From Bacteroidota bacterium (GTDB taxonomy: Bacteria; Bacteroidota; Bacteroidia; JAHEXY01), in assembly GCA_023251875.1 (NCBI GenBank), contig JAHEXY010000002.1:371591-435590 (forward strand): a DNA stretch of 64,000 nt, read 5' to 3'. This document shows positions 46,892 through 55,600 of the stretch, piece by piece (positions within the stretch are counted from its first letter, which is position 1; every line of letters begins with the position of its first letter). Under the pieces are notes generated by a model. That model worked only from the letters and a program-made list of their open reading frames with translations. It was not told the origin of the DNA and did not search any database. A program made the position numbers and the translations under genes.

Positions 46892-46936
46892 TGGTTTTTC
46901 TAACAACGAGCAACTAGCAACGAACAACTAACGAAA
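46892..46936 (+). repeat. AACAACTA-type leader of atpH
   Basis: Units AACAACG, AGCAACT, AGCAACG and AACAACT lead to AACGAAA directly before the atpH ATG. Compare the leaders of sucD, pdhB and atpG. Confidence 0.55.
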
Positions 46937-47497
46937 ATGAAAGGTACAATATTAGCATCAAGATACGCAAAGTCGCTTTTAACACTATCTATTCAAAATA
47001 ATATTTTGGAAGAAGTGAATAGTGATATGAAAATGATTTATGATGTTTGCCAAGCTAATAGAGATTTGCAATTGTTGCTTAATAGTCCAATCATTAATAT
47101 AGACAAGAAACAATCTATTTTAAAGGAATTATTTGGATCGCAAATTAGTAAAGTAACTTTAGCTTTTTTGAATATTATTACGTTTAAAAGAAGAGAACAT
47201 TACTTGGAAGAAATTGCTCGCCAATTTGTAATTCAATACAATGTTCATAAAGAAATTGAAGTAGCCGTTGTTACTACTGCATTTAAAATTGATGATAAAT
47301 TGCGTCAGCAAATATTAAAATTAGTAAAAGGCGCAACAGAATATTCTACAATTGAATTGGTAGAAAAAATCGACAAAAATGTAATAGGAGGCTTTGTATT
47401 AACTGTTGGTGATAAAGAATATGACGCAAGTATTGCTAGTAAGATAAGAGAACTAAAACAAGAATTTGCGAAGAATTTATATGTAAGGGATTATTAA
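46937..47497 (+). CDS. atpH: F1Fo ATP synthase subunit delta
   Basis: This 186-residue delta (OSCP-like) subunit caps the alpha3beta3 hexamer and holds the b stalk. The N-terminal helical domain starts ILASRYAKSLLTLSIQNNILEEV; the C-terminal region has VVTTAFKIDDKLRQQILKLV and ends IGGFVLTVGDKEYDASIASKIRELKQEF. Length and order (after atpF, before atpA) are standard. It is separated from atpA by 162 bp with long inverted repeats. Confidence 0.94.
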   Translation: MKGTILASRYAKSLLTLSIQNNILEEVNSDMKMIYDVCQANRDLQLLLNSPIINIDKKQSILKELFGSQISKVTLAFLNIITFKRREHYLEEIARQFVIQYNVHKEIEVAVVTTAFKIDDKLRQQILKLVKGATEYSTIELVEKIDKNVIGGFVLTVGDKEYDASIASKIRELKQEFAKNLYVRDY

Positions 47498-47498
47498 T

Positions 47499-47629
47499 AA
47501 TTGAAAGATTAAAAATTAGAAAATTGAAAAATTAGATTTTTCAATCAAATAAGTATAACTAATATCAAATAAAGAAATTATTAAAATGAAAAGAATTGTT
47601 ATAGTATTTAATTTTACAATCTTTCAATT
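47499..47629. repeat. Nested inverted repeats between atpH and atpA
   Basis: AATTGAAAGATT (47499-47510) is perfectly complementary to AATCTTTCAATT (47618-47629). Between them ATTGAAAAA (47523-47531) pairs with TTTTTCAAT (47537-47545). The result is a possible long stem-loop that isolates atpA from atpH on the transcript. No ORF is present. Confidence 0.6.
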
Positions 47630-47659
47630 TTAAAATTTTACAATTAAACAACTAAACAT

Positions 47660-49240
47660 ATGGCTGAAGTTAAACCCGCTGAAGTGTCTGCAATTTTAAG
47701 GCAACAACTTTCAGGTTTTAGAACAGAAACTGAACTCCAAGAAGTAGGAGTTGTATTGCAAGTAGGTGATGGGATTGCCCGCATCTTTGGACTTGACAAT
47801 GCTCAAGCAGGAGAATTAATTGAGTTCGATAATGGACTACAAGGTATGGTGATGAATCTTGAAGAAGATAACGTTGGAGCTGTACTATTGGGTTCGTCTA
47901 ACGAGCTTAAAGAAGGAGATAGGGTTCGCAGAACCGGAAAAATTGCGTCTATTAAAGTAGGAGAAGGAATGTTGGGTCGTGTTGTAAATACAATGGGCCA
48001 ACCAATAGATGGAAAAGGTCCTATTAAAGGAGATGTTTATGAAATGCCATTGGAAAGAAAAGCTCCAGGAGTAATTTATAGAGAGCCGGTAAAAGAACCC
48101 ATGCAAACCGGAATAAAAGCAATTGATGCAATGATTCCTATTGGTCGTGGACAACGTGAGTTAATTATCGGTGACCGTCAAACAGGAAAAACTGCTGTTG
48201 CTATTGATACCATTATCAATCAGAAAGAATTTTTTGAAAAAGGCCAACCGGTATTTTGTATTTATGTAGCTATTGGTCAAAAAGGTTCTACCATTGCTAA
48301 CATTGTTAGAACGCTTGAAGAACATGGTGCTTTACCGTATACTGTTGTAGTTGCTGCTACTGCATCTGATCCGGCTGCAATGCAATTTTATGCTCCATTT
48401 GCCGGTGCTGCTATCGGAGAATTTTTCCGTGATTTAGGCAAGCCAGCACTGATTGTATACGATGATTTATCAAAACAAGCTGTTGCATACCGTGAAGTTT
48501 CTCTTTTATTAAGAAGACCTCCAGGACGTGAAGCATATCCCGGTGACGTGTTTTATTTGCACTCTCGTTTGCTAGAAAGAGCTGCAAAAGTAAACGGCTC
48601 TGATGAGGTAGCTAGAAACATGAATGATTTACCTGATTCAATTAAGCATTTGGTAAAAGGTGGTGGTTCATTAACGGCATTGCCAATTATTGAAACGCAA
48701 GCGGGTGACGTTTCTGCCTATATTCCAACAAACGTAATTTCTATTACTGACGGACAAATATTCCTTGAAGCAAATTTATTTAACTCTGGTGTGCGTCCTG
48801 CCATTAACGTGGGTATATCTGTATCACGTGTGGGTGGTAATGCTCAAATTAAATCGATGAAAAAAGTTGCCGGTACATTAAAGCTTGATCAAGCTCAGTA
48901 TCGCGAATTGGAAGCATTTGCTAAATTTGGTTCTGATCTTGATGCAGCTACTAAATCGGTTCTTGATAAAGGCTCTCGTAACGTTGAAATATTAAAACAA
49001 AAACAATTTTCTCCTTTTTCGGTAGAAAAACAAGTTGCTATTATTTATTGCGGAACAAAAGGTTTGTTACGTTCGGTACCTGTAAATAAAATAAAAGAAT
49101 TTGAAGCAGATTTTATATCTCTACTGGAAGTGAAATATAAAAATGTATTATCCGATTTAGGAGCAGGTAAAATCAATGATGAAATTACCAACACACTTGA
49201 AAAGGTAGCAGCAGAAGTTGCGTTAAAATTTAAAAGTTAG
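47660..49240 (+). CDS. atpA: F1Fo ATP synthase subunit alpha
   Basis: This 526-residue non-catalytic nucleotide-binding subunit has Walker A GDRQTGKT at residues 171-178 and the downstream signatures [40 protein letters not shown] and [10 protein letters not shown]. The subunit is full length. As usual for Bacteroidota, atpD (beta) and atpC (epsilon) are not in this cluster and must be elsewhere. The leader just before the ATG (AATTAAACAACTAAACAT) shares the G-less composition of other leaders in the window. Confidence 0.97.
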   Translation: MAEVKPAEVSAILRQQLSGFRTETELQEVGVVLQVGDGIARIFGLDNAQAGELIEFDNGLQGMVMNLEEDNVGAVLLGSSNELKEGDRVRRTGKIASIKVGEGMLGRVVNTMGQPIDGKGPIKGDVYEMPLERKAPGVIYREPVKEPMQTGIKAIDAMIPIGRGQRELIIGDRQTGKTAVAIDTIINQKEFFEKGQPVFCIYVAIGQKGSTIANIVRTLEEHGALPYTVVVAATASDPAAMQFYAPFAGAAIGEFFRDLGKPALIVYDDLSKQAVAYREVSLLLRRPPGREAYPGDVFYLHSRLLERAAKVNGSDEVARNMNDLPDSIKHLVKGGGSLTALPIIETQAGDVSAYIPTNVISITDGQIFLEANLFNSGVRPAINVGISVSRVGGNAQIKSMKKVAGTLKLDQAQYRELEAFAKFGSDLDAATKSVLDKGSRNVEILKQKQFSPFSVEKQVAIIYCGTKGLLRSVPVNKIKEFEADFISLLEVKYKNVLSDLGAGKINDEITNTLEKVAAEVALKFKS

Positions 49241-49245
49241 TTATT

Positions 49246-49320
49246 CGTTATTTGTTGTTAGTTATTAGTAGATCGCCTCAAATCGAACAACTAATAACTA
49301 ACAACTAACAACTAAAATAT
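49246..49320 (+). repeat. AACAACTA leader of atpG with upstream inverted copy
   Basis: ACTAATAACTAACAA inside the leader (about 49286-49310) is a perfect 15-bp inverse of TTGTTAGTTATTAGT just upstream (about 49255-49271). The sense-strand tract of AACTAAC units ends AACTAAAATAT at the atpG ATG. The pair can fold into a hairpin between atpA and atpG. Confidence 0.6.
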
Positions 49321-50253
49321 ATGGCCAATTTAAAAGAAATACGTGTTCGTATTGCTTCGGTTAATTCAACCAAGCAAATTACAAGTGCAATGAAAATGGT
49401 TTCTGCAGCAAAATTGCGTAGAGCACAAGATGCTATTGTACGTATGAGGCCTTATGCTCAAAAGTTGAGAGAAATTTTAGATAATGTAAGTGCTTCTGTT
49501 GATAGTTCCGAAGGTAATTCGTATTCTGTTAGCCGACCGGTAAAAAATGTATTGATTATTGCTGTTACCTCTAACAGAGGTTTGTGTGGAGGCTTTAACA
49601 GCAACGTGATGAAAGCTACTCGTAATTTAATTGCTACGAAATATGCTGATCAAAATATTGCAGGCAACGTAAAAATAATTACCATTGGCCGTAAAGCATT
49701 TGAATATTTTAAGAATAATAATTACAAGGTTGTTGCGAATCACTCTGATGTTTACGATAATATTCAATTTGCATCTGTTGCTGCTATTGCAGAAAAAATA
49801 ATGCAAGATTTTTCTAAAAAAGAATACGATAAAGTTGAATTGATTTACAACCAATTTAAAAATGCAGCAGTACAAATTTTAAAAGTAGAGCCGTATTTAC
49901 CGGTAATTTCATCTCAATCTTCTGCAGTTGTTGATAAAACAGGTGGGCATGTGGGCCAAGCGGTTTCTCCCCTTCGGGGAGACGGAAGAGGGGTAGATTA
50001 TATTTTTGAACCCAGTACCGAATACATTGTACAAGATTTAATTCCTCGCTCATTAAAAGTGCAACTCTACAAAGCTGTGCTCGACTCCAACGCTGCTGAA
50101 CATGGCGCCCGTATGACGGCCATGCACAAAGCAACCGACAATGCCACCGATATGGTGAAGCAATTGAAACTCCATTACAACAAAGCCCGCCAAGCCGCCA
50201 TTACAAAAGAAATTTTAGAAATTGTGGGTGGTGCTGAGGCCTTGAATGGGTAG
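49321..50253 (+). CDS. atpG: F1Fo ATP synthase subunit gamma, with in-frame repeat insertion
   Basis: This 310-residue central-shaft subunit is longer than the common ~290. The N-terminal helix (LKEIRVRIASVNSTKQITSAMKMVSAAKLRRAQ), the SNRGLCGGFN loop and the C-terminal helix (MTAMHKATDNATDMVKQLKLHYNKARQAAITKEILEIV) are intact. Residues about 207-225 (TGGHVGQAVSPLRGDGRGV) are coded by a palindromic repeat of the CTCTCC/GGAGAG type (49966-49982), inserted without disturbing the frame just before the conserved DYIFEPS strand. It is the last gene of the cluster; the stop is 7 bp from the convergent gene. Confidence 0.95.
   Translation: MANLKEIRVRIASVNSTKQITSAMKMVSAAKLRRAQDAIVRMRPYAQKLREILDNVSASVDSSEGNSYSVSRPVKNVLIIAVTSNRGLCGGFNSNVMKATRNLIATKYADQNIAGNVKIITIGRKAFEYFKNNNYKVVANHSDVYDNIQFASVAAIAEKIMQDFSKKEYDKVELIYNQFKNAAVQILKVEPYLPVISSQSSAVVDKTGGHVGQAVSPLRGDGRGVDYIFEPSTEYIVQDLIPRSLKVQLYKAVLDSNAAEHGARMTAMHKATDNATDMVKQLKLHYNKARQAAITKEILEIVGGAEALNG
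49946..49998. repeat. Palindromic repeat within atpG coding sequence
   Basis: TCTCCCC (49966-49972) pairs with GGGGAGA (49976-49982) around TTC; the surroundings read GCGGTTTCTCCCC and GACGGAAGAGGGGTAGATT. It adds about 18 residues to the gamma subunit in a region without family conservation. Confidence 0.7.
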
Positions 50254-50260
50254 AATTTTC

Positions 50261-51148
50261 TTATAAACTATTTTCATAGAGCTTTTCTACTAAAGGGCAA
50301 GTAATCCATAATACAATACTTGCGTCTTTGGGCAATAATTCTTGATCTAATACATCAAGTAAATGAATGGTATGAGTGGGATCTAAATAGAAATTAGTTT
50401 TTTCGTAAAATAATTTTGCCTTTTCTGTATATGTTTTATATGAGTATTCTAATGGTTTATAAAGAGAGAGATTTTTATTGGAACCATATTTAAAATTGAG
50501 ATACGAAAAAGTACGCTTGCCTCCTGTAGTTACTCCTGCTAAATAATGTTTCTGATCCTCTTTAGGGATAAGGGCTAAAAAACAATCTGCCATATTTCCG
50601 GAAGCAATTGGAAAAAGATGTATCACTTGCCTTTCTTCCTCTCTCCTTTGGGGAGAGGTTAGGAGAGGGGTTTGCTCAATACATTCCTTAAAAACAGATT
50701 CATAAGGATTCGAATTTTTTAAATCAATATGCCCTCCTATTCCAATAGTTGTGTATTGGCTTCCACCAAAATATTTGTAATACAAAAATTGTAGCAACAG
50801 TTTCCAAAACGGAGCCTGAATTACTTTTATACCTTCTTTGTTAAGGTATAAATTCCTCCTCGCCTCAGTATAAGGATTGGTAGGCATTTCTTGTTCTAGA
50901 AAAAGAAATTTAATATCCCCTTCTCCCACGGGAGAAGGGCTAGGGATGAGGGCTTGTAAAATATGAAAAGTATGTGCTCCTGGGTTAGACAGTGCAACAA
51001 GCGTTTTTATATTTTTATGTTCCTTAAAAAATTGTTGAAAACGAAATACTTTATTACCTCCTCCAGGTTTTATTAAATCGAGTCGTTTGGCAAATACGTT
51101 TTGGTATTTACCATATCCATTAGGTATTTGCTGTAGAGGACAAATCAT
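50261..51148 (-). CDS. Putative PLP-dependent enzyme-fold protein (ACC deaminase/D-cysteine desulfhydrase-like)
   Basis: This 295-residue protein looks like a divergent member of the fold-type II PLP enzymes related to ACC deaminase and D-cysteine desulfhydrase. FAKRLDLIKPGGGNKVFRF resembles the family's KREDL...GNKxRK motif, with the candidate PLP lysine at K33. LVALSNPGAHTFHILQA and PIASGNMADCFLAL stand in for the GAHSNH and glycine-rich phosphate-binding segments. Two palindromic repeats are read through in frame (residues 68-78 and 160-173). The repeats and weak motif conservation mean activity is doubtful. It starts 3 bp after the MscS gene stop. Confidence 0.55.
   Translation of the reverse strand: MICPLQQIPNGYGKYQNVFAKRLDLIKPGGGNKVFRFQQFFKEHKNIKTLVALSNPGAHTFHILQALIPSPSPVGEGDIKFLFLEQEMPTNPYTEARRNLYLNKEGIKVIQAPFWKLLLQFLYYKYFGGSQYTTIGIGGHIDLKNSNPYESVFKECIEQTPLLTSPQRREEERQVIHLFPIASGNMADCFLALIPKEDQKHYLAGVTTGGKRTFSYLNFKYGSNKNLSLYKPLEYSYKTYTEKAKLFYEKTNFYLDPTHTIHLLDVLDQELLPKDASIVLWITCPLVEKLYENSL
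50637..50671. repeat. CTCTCC/GGAGAG palindromic repeat within the PLP-fold gene, copy a
   Basis: CCTCTCTCCTTTGGGGAGAGG followed by TTAGGAGAGGGG; on the minus strand it reads as the same consensus found in the atp gaps. It encodes TPLLTSPQRREEER (residues 160-173). Confidence 0.75.
50917..50952. repeat. Palindromic repeat within the PLP-fold gene, copy b
   Basis: CCCTTCTCCC / GGGAGAAGGG (50918-50939) is a perfect inverted repeat around AC, similar to the copy at 33410-33429. It encodes IPSPSPVGEGD in the protein (about residues 68-78). Confidence 0.75.
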
Positions 51149-51151
51149 TTC

Positions 51152-52408
51152 TTATTTTTTTAATTCTCTAAAATCATTTCCCGTTGGGTCTTGAAATACC
51201 TTTAAATCAAAATAAGGAACAATGGCGAGTATGTGATCAAAAATATCGGATTGTACAGCTTCGTATTCTTCCCACTTAATTACTTTTGAAAAAAAATAAA
51301 TTTCAATGGGTAAGCCATTTTTATTGGGCGCTAATTGTCTTACCGCATGCCGCATTTCTAGATTAATATCCGGAAGGCTTTTCATGTATTCTTCAACGTA
51401 AACCCTAAAGCAACCAATATTGGTTAAACGAACTCCATTTACAGGAATTGATAGATCAACAAATTGTTCTTTATTTCTTTGGTCGAATTCTTTTTTAATG
51501 GTTTTTATATAATCAGCAATGAGATGAATTTTTTGAAAACGATTGAGCATTTCTTCATTGCAAAATTTTATGGTGCTTAAATCAATATCTACCGATCGTT
51601 TTATTCTTCTTCCTCCCGATTCTTCCATTCCCCTCCAATTTTTAAATGAATCGGAAACAAAAGCATAAGTAGGAATGGTGGAAATGGTTTTGTCCCAATT
51701 TTGGATTTTTACAGTAGTAATATTTATTTCTGTTACCTCTCCATCTGCACCATACTTGCTCATTTCAATCCAATCGCCAATACGCAACATGTCATTTGCT
51801 GAAAGCTGAATGCCTGATGCTAAGCCTAATATAGGATCTTTAAAAATTAATAAAAGCAATGCGGTTAATGCGCCTAAGCCACCTAAAATATAAAGCGGAG
51901 ATTTATTAAGTGCAATAGAAACAATTAAAATACCCCCTGCAAAATAGCTTAGAATTTTAGCAACTTGTATATACCCTTTTACCGGAGTTTGTTTTGTGTG
52001 GCTTATTGAAAAATGAATTGCATCAAGTGTGTTGAGAATAGCGTTAATCACCAAAAGGCTCACAAACACTACATAAATTAAACAAGCTGTTTTTGCAAAG
52101 CCCAATAAATGGGGGTATTCAACCAATACCAATGAAGATATTTGATAAACAACAATAGCACCTATGTAAAATGATATGCGTCTGAAAAAGCGTTGTTCAA
52201 GCAATACATCATCCCAAGTAACTTTACTTTTTTTAACCACTTTGGTGGCTATTCTTACAACAACTTCCTTAGAAATAAAATTGACAACAAAACCTAACAA
52301 TAGCAATAAAATCAAAATGAATATGGGGAGTAAAAATGTCATAAACTTTTCTACTACTCCAAAGTGAAAGAGAATATCTTTTAAAAAATCTATTATTTTA
52401 TGACGCAT
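51152..52408 (-). CDS. MscS-family mechanosensitive ion channel
   Basis: This 418-residue membrane protein has about four to five predicted helices in the first 180 residues (FLLPIFILILLLLLGFVVNF first). Then come the MscS pore-lining/beta-domain segment (DPILGLASGIQLSANDMLRIGDWIEMSKYGADGEVTEINITTVKIQNWD) and a cytoplasmic vestibule region. The length and layout are closer to the larger YbdG-like channels than to small E. coli MscS. MscS-family channels release solutes on hypo-osmotic shock. The downstream PLP-fold gene follows after 3 bp, so they form an operon. Confidence 0.92.
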   Translation of the reverse strand: MRHKIIDFLKDILFHFGVVEKFMTFLLPIFILILLLLLGFVVNFISKEVVVRIATKVVKKSKVTWDDVLLEQRFFRRISFYIGAIVVYQISSLVLVEYPHLLGFAKTACLIYVVFVSLLVINAILNTLDAIHFSISHTKQTPVKGYIQVAKILSYFAGGILIVSIALNKSPLYILGGLGALTALLLLIFKDPILGLASGIQLSANDMLRIGDWIEMSKYGADGEVTEINITTVKIQNWDKTISTIPTYAFVSDSFKNWRGMEESGGRRIKRSVDIDLSTIKFCNEEMLNRFQKIHLIADYIKTIKKEFDQRNKEQFVDLSIPVNGVRLTNIGCFRVYVEEYMKSLPDINLEMRHAVRQLAPNKNGLPIEIYFFSKVIKWEEYEAVQSDIFDHILAIVPYFDLKVFQDPTGNDFRELKK

Positions 52409-52447
52409 ATTTAGACACGAATTACACGGATTAACACGAATTATTTT

Positions 52448-53908
52448 TTAGTATTTAATACAAACATTTTTAATTTCGGTAAAAAACTTCAAGGCCTCCC
52501 AACCACCTTCTCGCCCTACTCCTGAATTTTTTACACCTCCAAAGGGTGTTCTTAAATCACGAACGAGCCAACAATTAATCCACACAATTCCGCTTTTAAT
52601 TTTGTCGGCCATTCTGTGTGCACGCGAAATATCTTGTGTCCATAGCGTAGAAGAAAGTCCATAGGGTGTGCTATTAGCGAAGAAGAGTGCTTCTTCTTCT
52701 GTTGCAAATGGAGTAAGAGTAACAACCGGGCCAAATATTTCTTCTTGATTGGTTCTGCAGGTATGAGAAAGGCCTTCAATAACAGTAGGCTCAAGAAACC
52801 ATCCGTTTTCACATTCGCCTTTTAGAATTACTTGATTGCCTCCGCACAGAATTTTTCCACCTTCTTGTTTGGCCAATTCTATGTAGCTAAGAATTTTTTT
52901 CATGTGTTGCTGTGAAACTATTGCCCCTAAATTACTGGTGTCGTCTTTAGGATTTCCAACTTTCAGTTTTTTGACTCTTTCAACAAATGCATTTTTAAAT
53001 TTATCGTATATCGATTTTTCAATAAAAATTCTTGATCCGCATAAACAAATTTGGCCTTGATTGGTGAAGGATGAACGAACTGTAGTTTCCAGCATGGCAT
53101 TAAAATCACAATCAGCAAAAATAATATTGGGATTTTTGCCTCCTAATTCAAGCGATAGTTTTTTAAACATTGGCGCAGCTGTGGCCGCAATTGTTTTTCC
53201 GGTTTGTGTACCGCCTGTAAAAGAAATTAAAGGAATATCAGGATGGGAAGTAATGGCATTTCCTACTTTATTTCCTAAGCCATGTACAATATTTAAAACT
53301 CCTTTGGGTAAGCCTGCTTCAACACAAATTTCTGACAATAAATAGGCTGTCATGGGAGTAATTTCAGATGATTTGGCTACAACACAATTGCCGGCAGCAA
53401 GGGCAGGAGCTATTTTCCATGAAAACAAATACAATGGCAAATTCCAAGGAGAAATACAGCCTGCAATGCCAATTGGCGAACGTAGTGTGTAATTAATACC
53501 TACATTTTCCATGCTATGTGATTCAGAAGCAAAATGCAAAATAGCGGTTCCAAAAAATTGAAAGTTACTGGCAGCTCTTGTAATATCCATTTTCTTGGCT
53601 AGCCAAAGTGGCTTGCCATTATCAATTGATTCTGCTTCAGCAAGCACGTCTATTTTTTCTTCTATAAGCTGAGCTATTTTTAATAAATGGTTGGAGCGTT
53701 CTTCTTTAGGTAAAACAGACCAAGACGAAAATGCATTTTTAGCAGCATCAACAGCTACTTGTACATCTCTTTCATCCGAATCCGGAATAAGAGAATATAT
53801 TGTTCCTGTAGCAGGATTGTAATTATCTAAATATTGTTTGCTTACTGGTTCAGCAAAACTCCCGTTAATATAGTTGCTAATTTTTAGCATTGGACGATTA
53901 TTATTCAC
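52448..53908 (-). CDS. Aldehyde dehydrogenase, 2-aminomuconate-6-semialdehyde dehydrogenase type
   Basis: This 486-residue NAD-linked aldehyde dehydrogenase has the catalytic residues N156 (SPWNLPLY), E254 (LELGGKNPN) and C288 (NQGQICLCGSR). Two Arg positions known to hold the carboxylate of aminomuconate or hydroxymuconate semialdehydes have counterparts (R111 in ITRAASNFQFF and the Arg pair in WLVRDLRTPFGG). Together these features favour 2-aminomuconate semialdehyde oxidation. This would continue the HAAO-ACMSD pathway encoded at 7.2-8.7 kb, although the genes are far apart. 2-hydroxymuconate semialdehyde is an alternative substrate. The ATG at 53890 (MLKISNYING) is also a possible start. 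Confidence 0.85.
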   Translation of the reverse strand: MNNNRPMLKISNYINGSFAEPVSKQYLDNYNPATGTIYSLIPDSDERDVQVAVDAAKNAFSSWSVLPKEERSNHLLKIAQLIEEKIDVLAEAESIDNGKPLWLAKKMDITRAASNFQFFGTAILHFASESHSMENVGINYTLRSPIGIAGCISPWNLPLYLFSWKIAPALAAGNCVVAKSSEITPMTAYLLSEICVEAGLPKGVLNIVHGLGNKVGNAITSHPDIPLISFTGGTQTGKTIAATAAPMFKKLSLELGGKNPNIIFADCDFNAMLETTVRSSFTNQGQICLCGSRIFIEKSIYDKFKNAFVERVKKLKVGNPKDDTSNLGAIVSQQHMKKILSYIELAKQEGGKILCGGNQVILKGECENGWFLEPTVIEGLSHTCRTNQEEIFGPVVTLTPFATEEEALFFANSTPYGLSSTLWTQDISRAHRMADKIKSGIVWINCWLVRDLRTPFGGVKNSGVGREGGWEALKFFTEIKNVCIKY

Positions 53909-54000
53909 TTACAAAGGTACAGGAAATAAATTCGAGGTAAAAACAGAAATTTGTATATAAATTATATCTAATTTAGTGCAAACATTAAAATCTAAAAACT

Positions 54001-55422
54001 ATGAAGAAATTAATACTCTTATTAAATGTATTGCTTATAGTATTTACTATAAATGCGCAACAAAAACAAGCCAATTGGTTTGAAAAACAGAAGCCCAATA
54101 AATTTGTAGATTCTCAACAAACCATTCATCAAGAAAATGAAAAGCCTACTTGTAATTGTAATAAATTCCCTATACAGCTTGCCAACGGAGCTACAATAGA
54201 CAGTGCCATTTGTCAAGAATACGATAGCGCAAGCAGTGGTCTAGTTAATACAGGAATGTATGTTACAACTATTGATGCCAATGGAAAACAAACTGAAGAA
54301 ATAGATTATGACTGGGATGGCAGCGCATGGGTGTATGCTTATAAAAGCACCTATACTTATGATAGCAATGGAAATCAAACCGAGCAAGCAAGTTTTAATT
54401 GGGATGGCTCTAGTTGGGTAAATAGTGATCTTTCTTTATATGTGTATGATGCAAATGGCAACGAAATTGTTTTTACTTCGTATGGTTCTTGGACAGGGAC
54501 AGAGTGGGGATATGGATATAAAGATTCAAGCATATTTGATACAAACAATTTACTAACCGAAAATTATAATTATAGTTGGGACCCCATTAACGGATGGGCT
54601 TATACAGGCAAAAATTCTTATACATACGATTCAAATAATAATCAAACACAAATAATGAGTTACTATTGGGATGGTTCTAATTGGAATGAGTCATCTAAAG
54701 TTGAAAACTCTTTTGATTCAAACGGAAATCTTATAGAGGCAATATCAAGTTATTGGGATGGATCAAATTGGAAAAATAATTATAAATATACTTATACCTA
54801 TGATTCAAATAACAATCAAACTTCATATTCATCATATTATTGGGATGGCTTTTCATGGGGGCTTAGCTATCAGCAAAATAGCACTTTTGATAGCAATGGT
54901 AATGTTTTGAGCGAAACATTTTATTATTCATGGAATGGTACTAGTTGGGATGGAGGCTATATGAGTTCAAGTTCATATGATAGTTACGGAAACATGACCG
55001 ACCAATATAATTTTGATTGGAATGGCACTTCGTGGGATAGTACCGGTTATAACCATGCTGTTTATTCAAATGGAGGTATAGCGTATTACGGTTATGAATG
55101 GGATGGTAGCGTATGGGTATTGGTTCAATATTGCACAGCTAATTACAATCCATTTGCAGGTATAAGTGAAAGTGAAAATAATGCTTCTATAAGTTTATTT
55201 CCAAACCCAATGAATACTGAAACATCATTACACATTGCCAATTACAATGGAGAAACATATAGCTTAGTATTGTTTGATGCACAAGGCAAAAGAGCAAATG
55301 AAGTAAAAGTAAATTCAGAATATACTTTAATGTCAAAAGGCAATCTTAATGCAGGATTGTATTTTTATCAATTAAAAAATAGTACACAAAATATTACTAC
55401 CGGAAAATTAGTTATTGAATAA
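54001..55422 (+). CDS. WDG-repeat secreted protein with T9SS sorting domain
   Basis: This 473-residue protein has a signal peptide (1-19), a short linker and about ten ~30-residue units built around a Trp-Asp-Gly core (DWDGSAW, NWDGSSW, YWDGSNW, SWNGTSW) alternating with YDSNGNQT segments (about 95-385). The C-terminal 80 residues form a type A T9SS sorting domain (LFPNPMNTETSLHI). The repeat resembles RHS/YD-like or carbohydrate-associated strand-turn units, but I do not know a function. It is probably exported to the surface or medium. A palindromic repeat and a strong terminator follow. Confidence 0.88.
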   Translation: MKKLILLLNVLLIVFTINAQQKQANWFEKQKPNKFVDSQQTIHQENEKPTCNCNKFPIQLANGATIDSAICQEYDSASSGLVNTGMYVTTIDANGKQTEEIDYDWDGSAWVYAYKSTYTYDSNGNQTEQASFNWDGSSWVNSDLSLYVYDANGNEIVFTSYGSWTGTEWGYGYKDSSIFDTNNLLTENYNYSWDPINGWAYTGKNSYTYDSNNNQTQIMSYYWDGSNWNESSKVENSFDSNGNLIEAISSYWDGSNWKNNYKYTYTYDSNNNQTSYSSYYWDGFSWGLSYQQNSTFDSNGNVLSETFYYSWNGTSWDGGYMSSSSYDSYGNMTDQYNFDWNGTSWDSTGYNHAVYSNGGIAYYGYEWDGSVWVLVQYCTANYNPFAGISESENNASISLFPNPMNTETSLHIANYNGETYSLVLFDAQGKRANEVKVNSEYTLMSKGNLNAGLYFYQLKNSTQNITTGKLVIE

Positions 55423-55463
55423 TTCCAAACTACCCTCTCCTTTGGGAGAGGGGCAGGGTGATG
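55423..55463. repeat. CTCTCC/GGAGAG palindromic repeat after the WDG-repeat gene
   Basis: CCCTCTCC / GGGAGAGGGG (55433-55452) with outer parts TTCCAAAC and CAGGGTGATGG. It is the reverse orientation of the copy at 24888-24950, sharing both outer parts. Confidence 0.75.
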
Positions 55464-55525
55464 GCGTAAAAAATGAAATTTATAAATTATGTCGTTTATC
55501 CAATTAAAAAGATGAGGTCATTTTT

Positions 55526-55555
55526 AAACAGCTCCATTTGGGGCTGTTTTTTTTT
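55526..55555 (+). terminator. Rho-independent terminator
   Basis: AACAGCTCC (55527-55535) pairs with GGGGCTGTT (55540-55548), allowing one mismatch, and runs into a tract of ten or so T residues. It ends transcription from the WDG-repeat gene and insulates the cystathionine synthase gene. Confidence 0.8.
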
Positions 55556-55569
55556 GCCAAGTTCTTAGC

Positions 55570-55577
55570 TACCTTTG
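55570..55577 (+). promoter_or_regulatory. Candidate -7 element for the cystathionine beta-synthase gene
   Basis: TACCTTTG fits TAnnTTTG and lies 23 bp before the ATG at 55601. The -33 position falls in the T-tract of the preceding terminator, so no separate TTTG is needed but none is convincing. Confidence 0.45.
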
Positions 55578-55600
55578 CTACGCAATAAAGAAACGGCAAT

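Noticed and set aside
49856-50134. 92-codon minus-strand ORF inside atpG
   Set aside because: Antisense shadow; part of it is the palindromic repeat, which is open in several frames.
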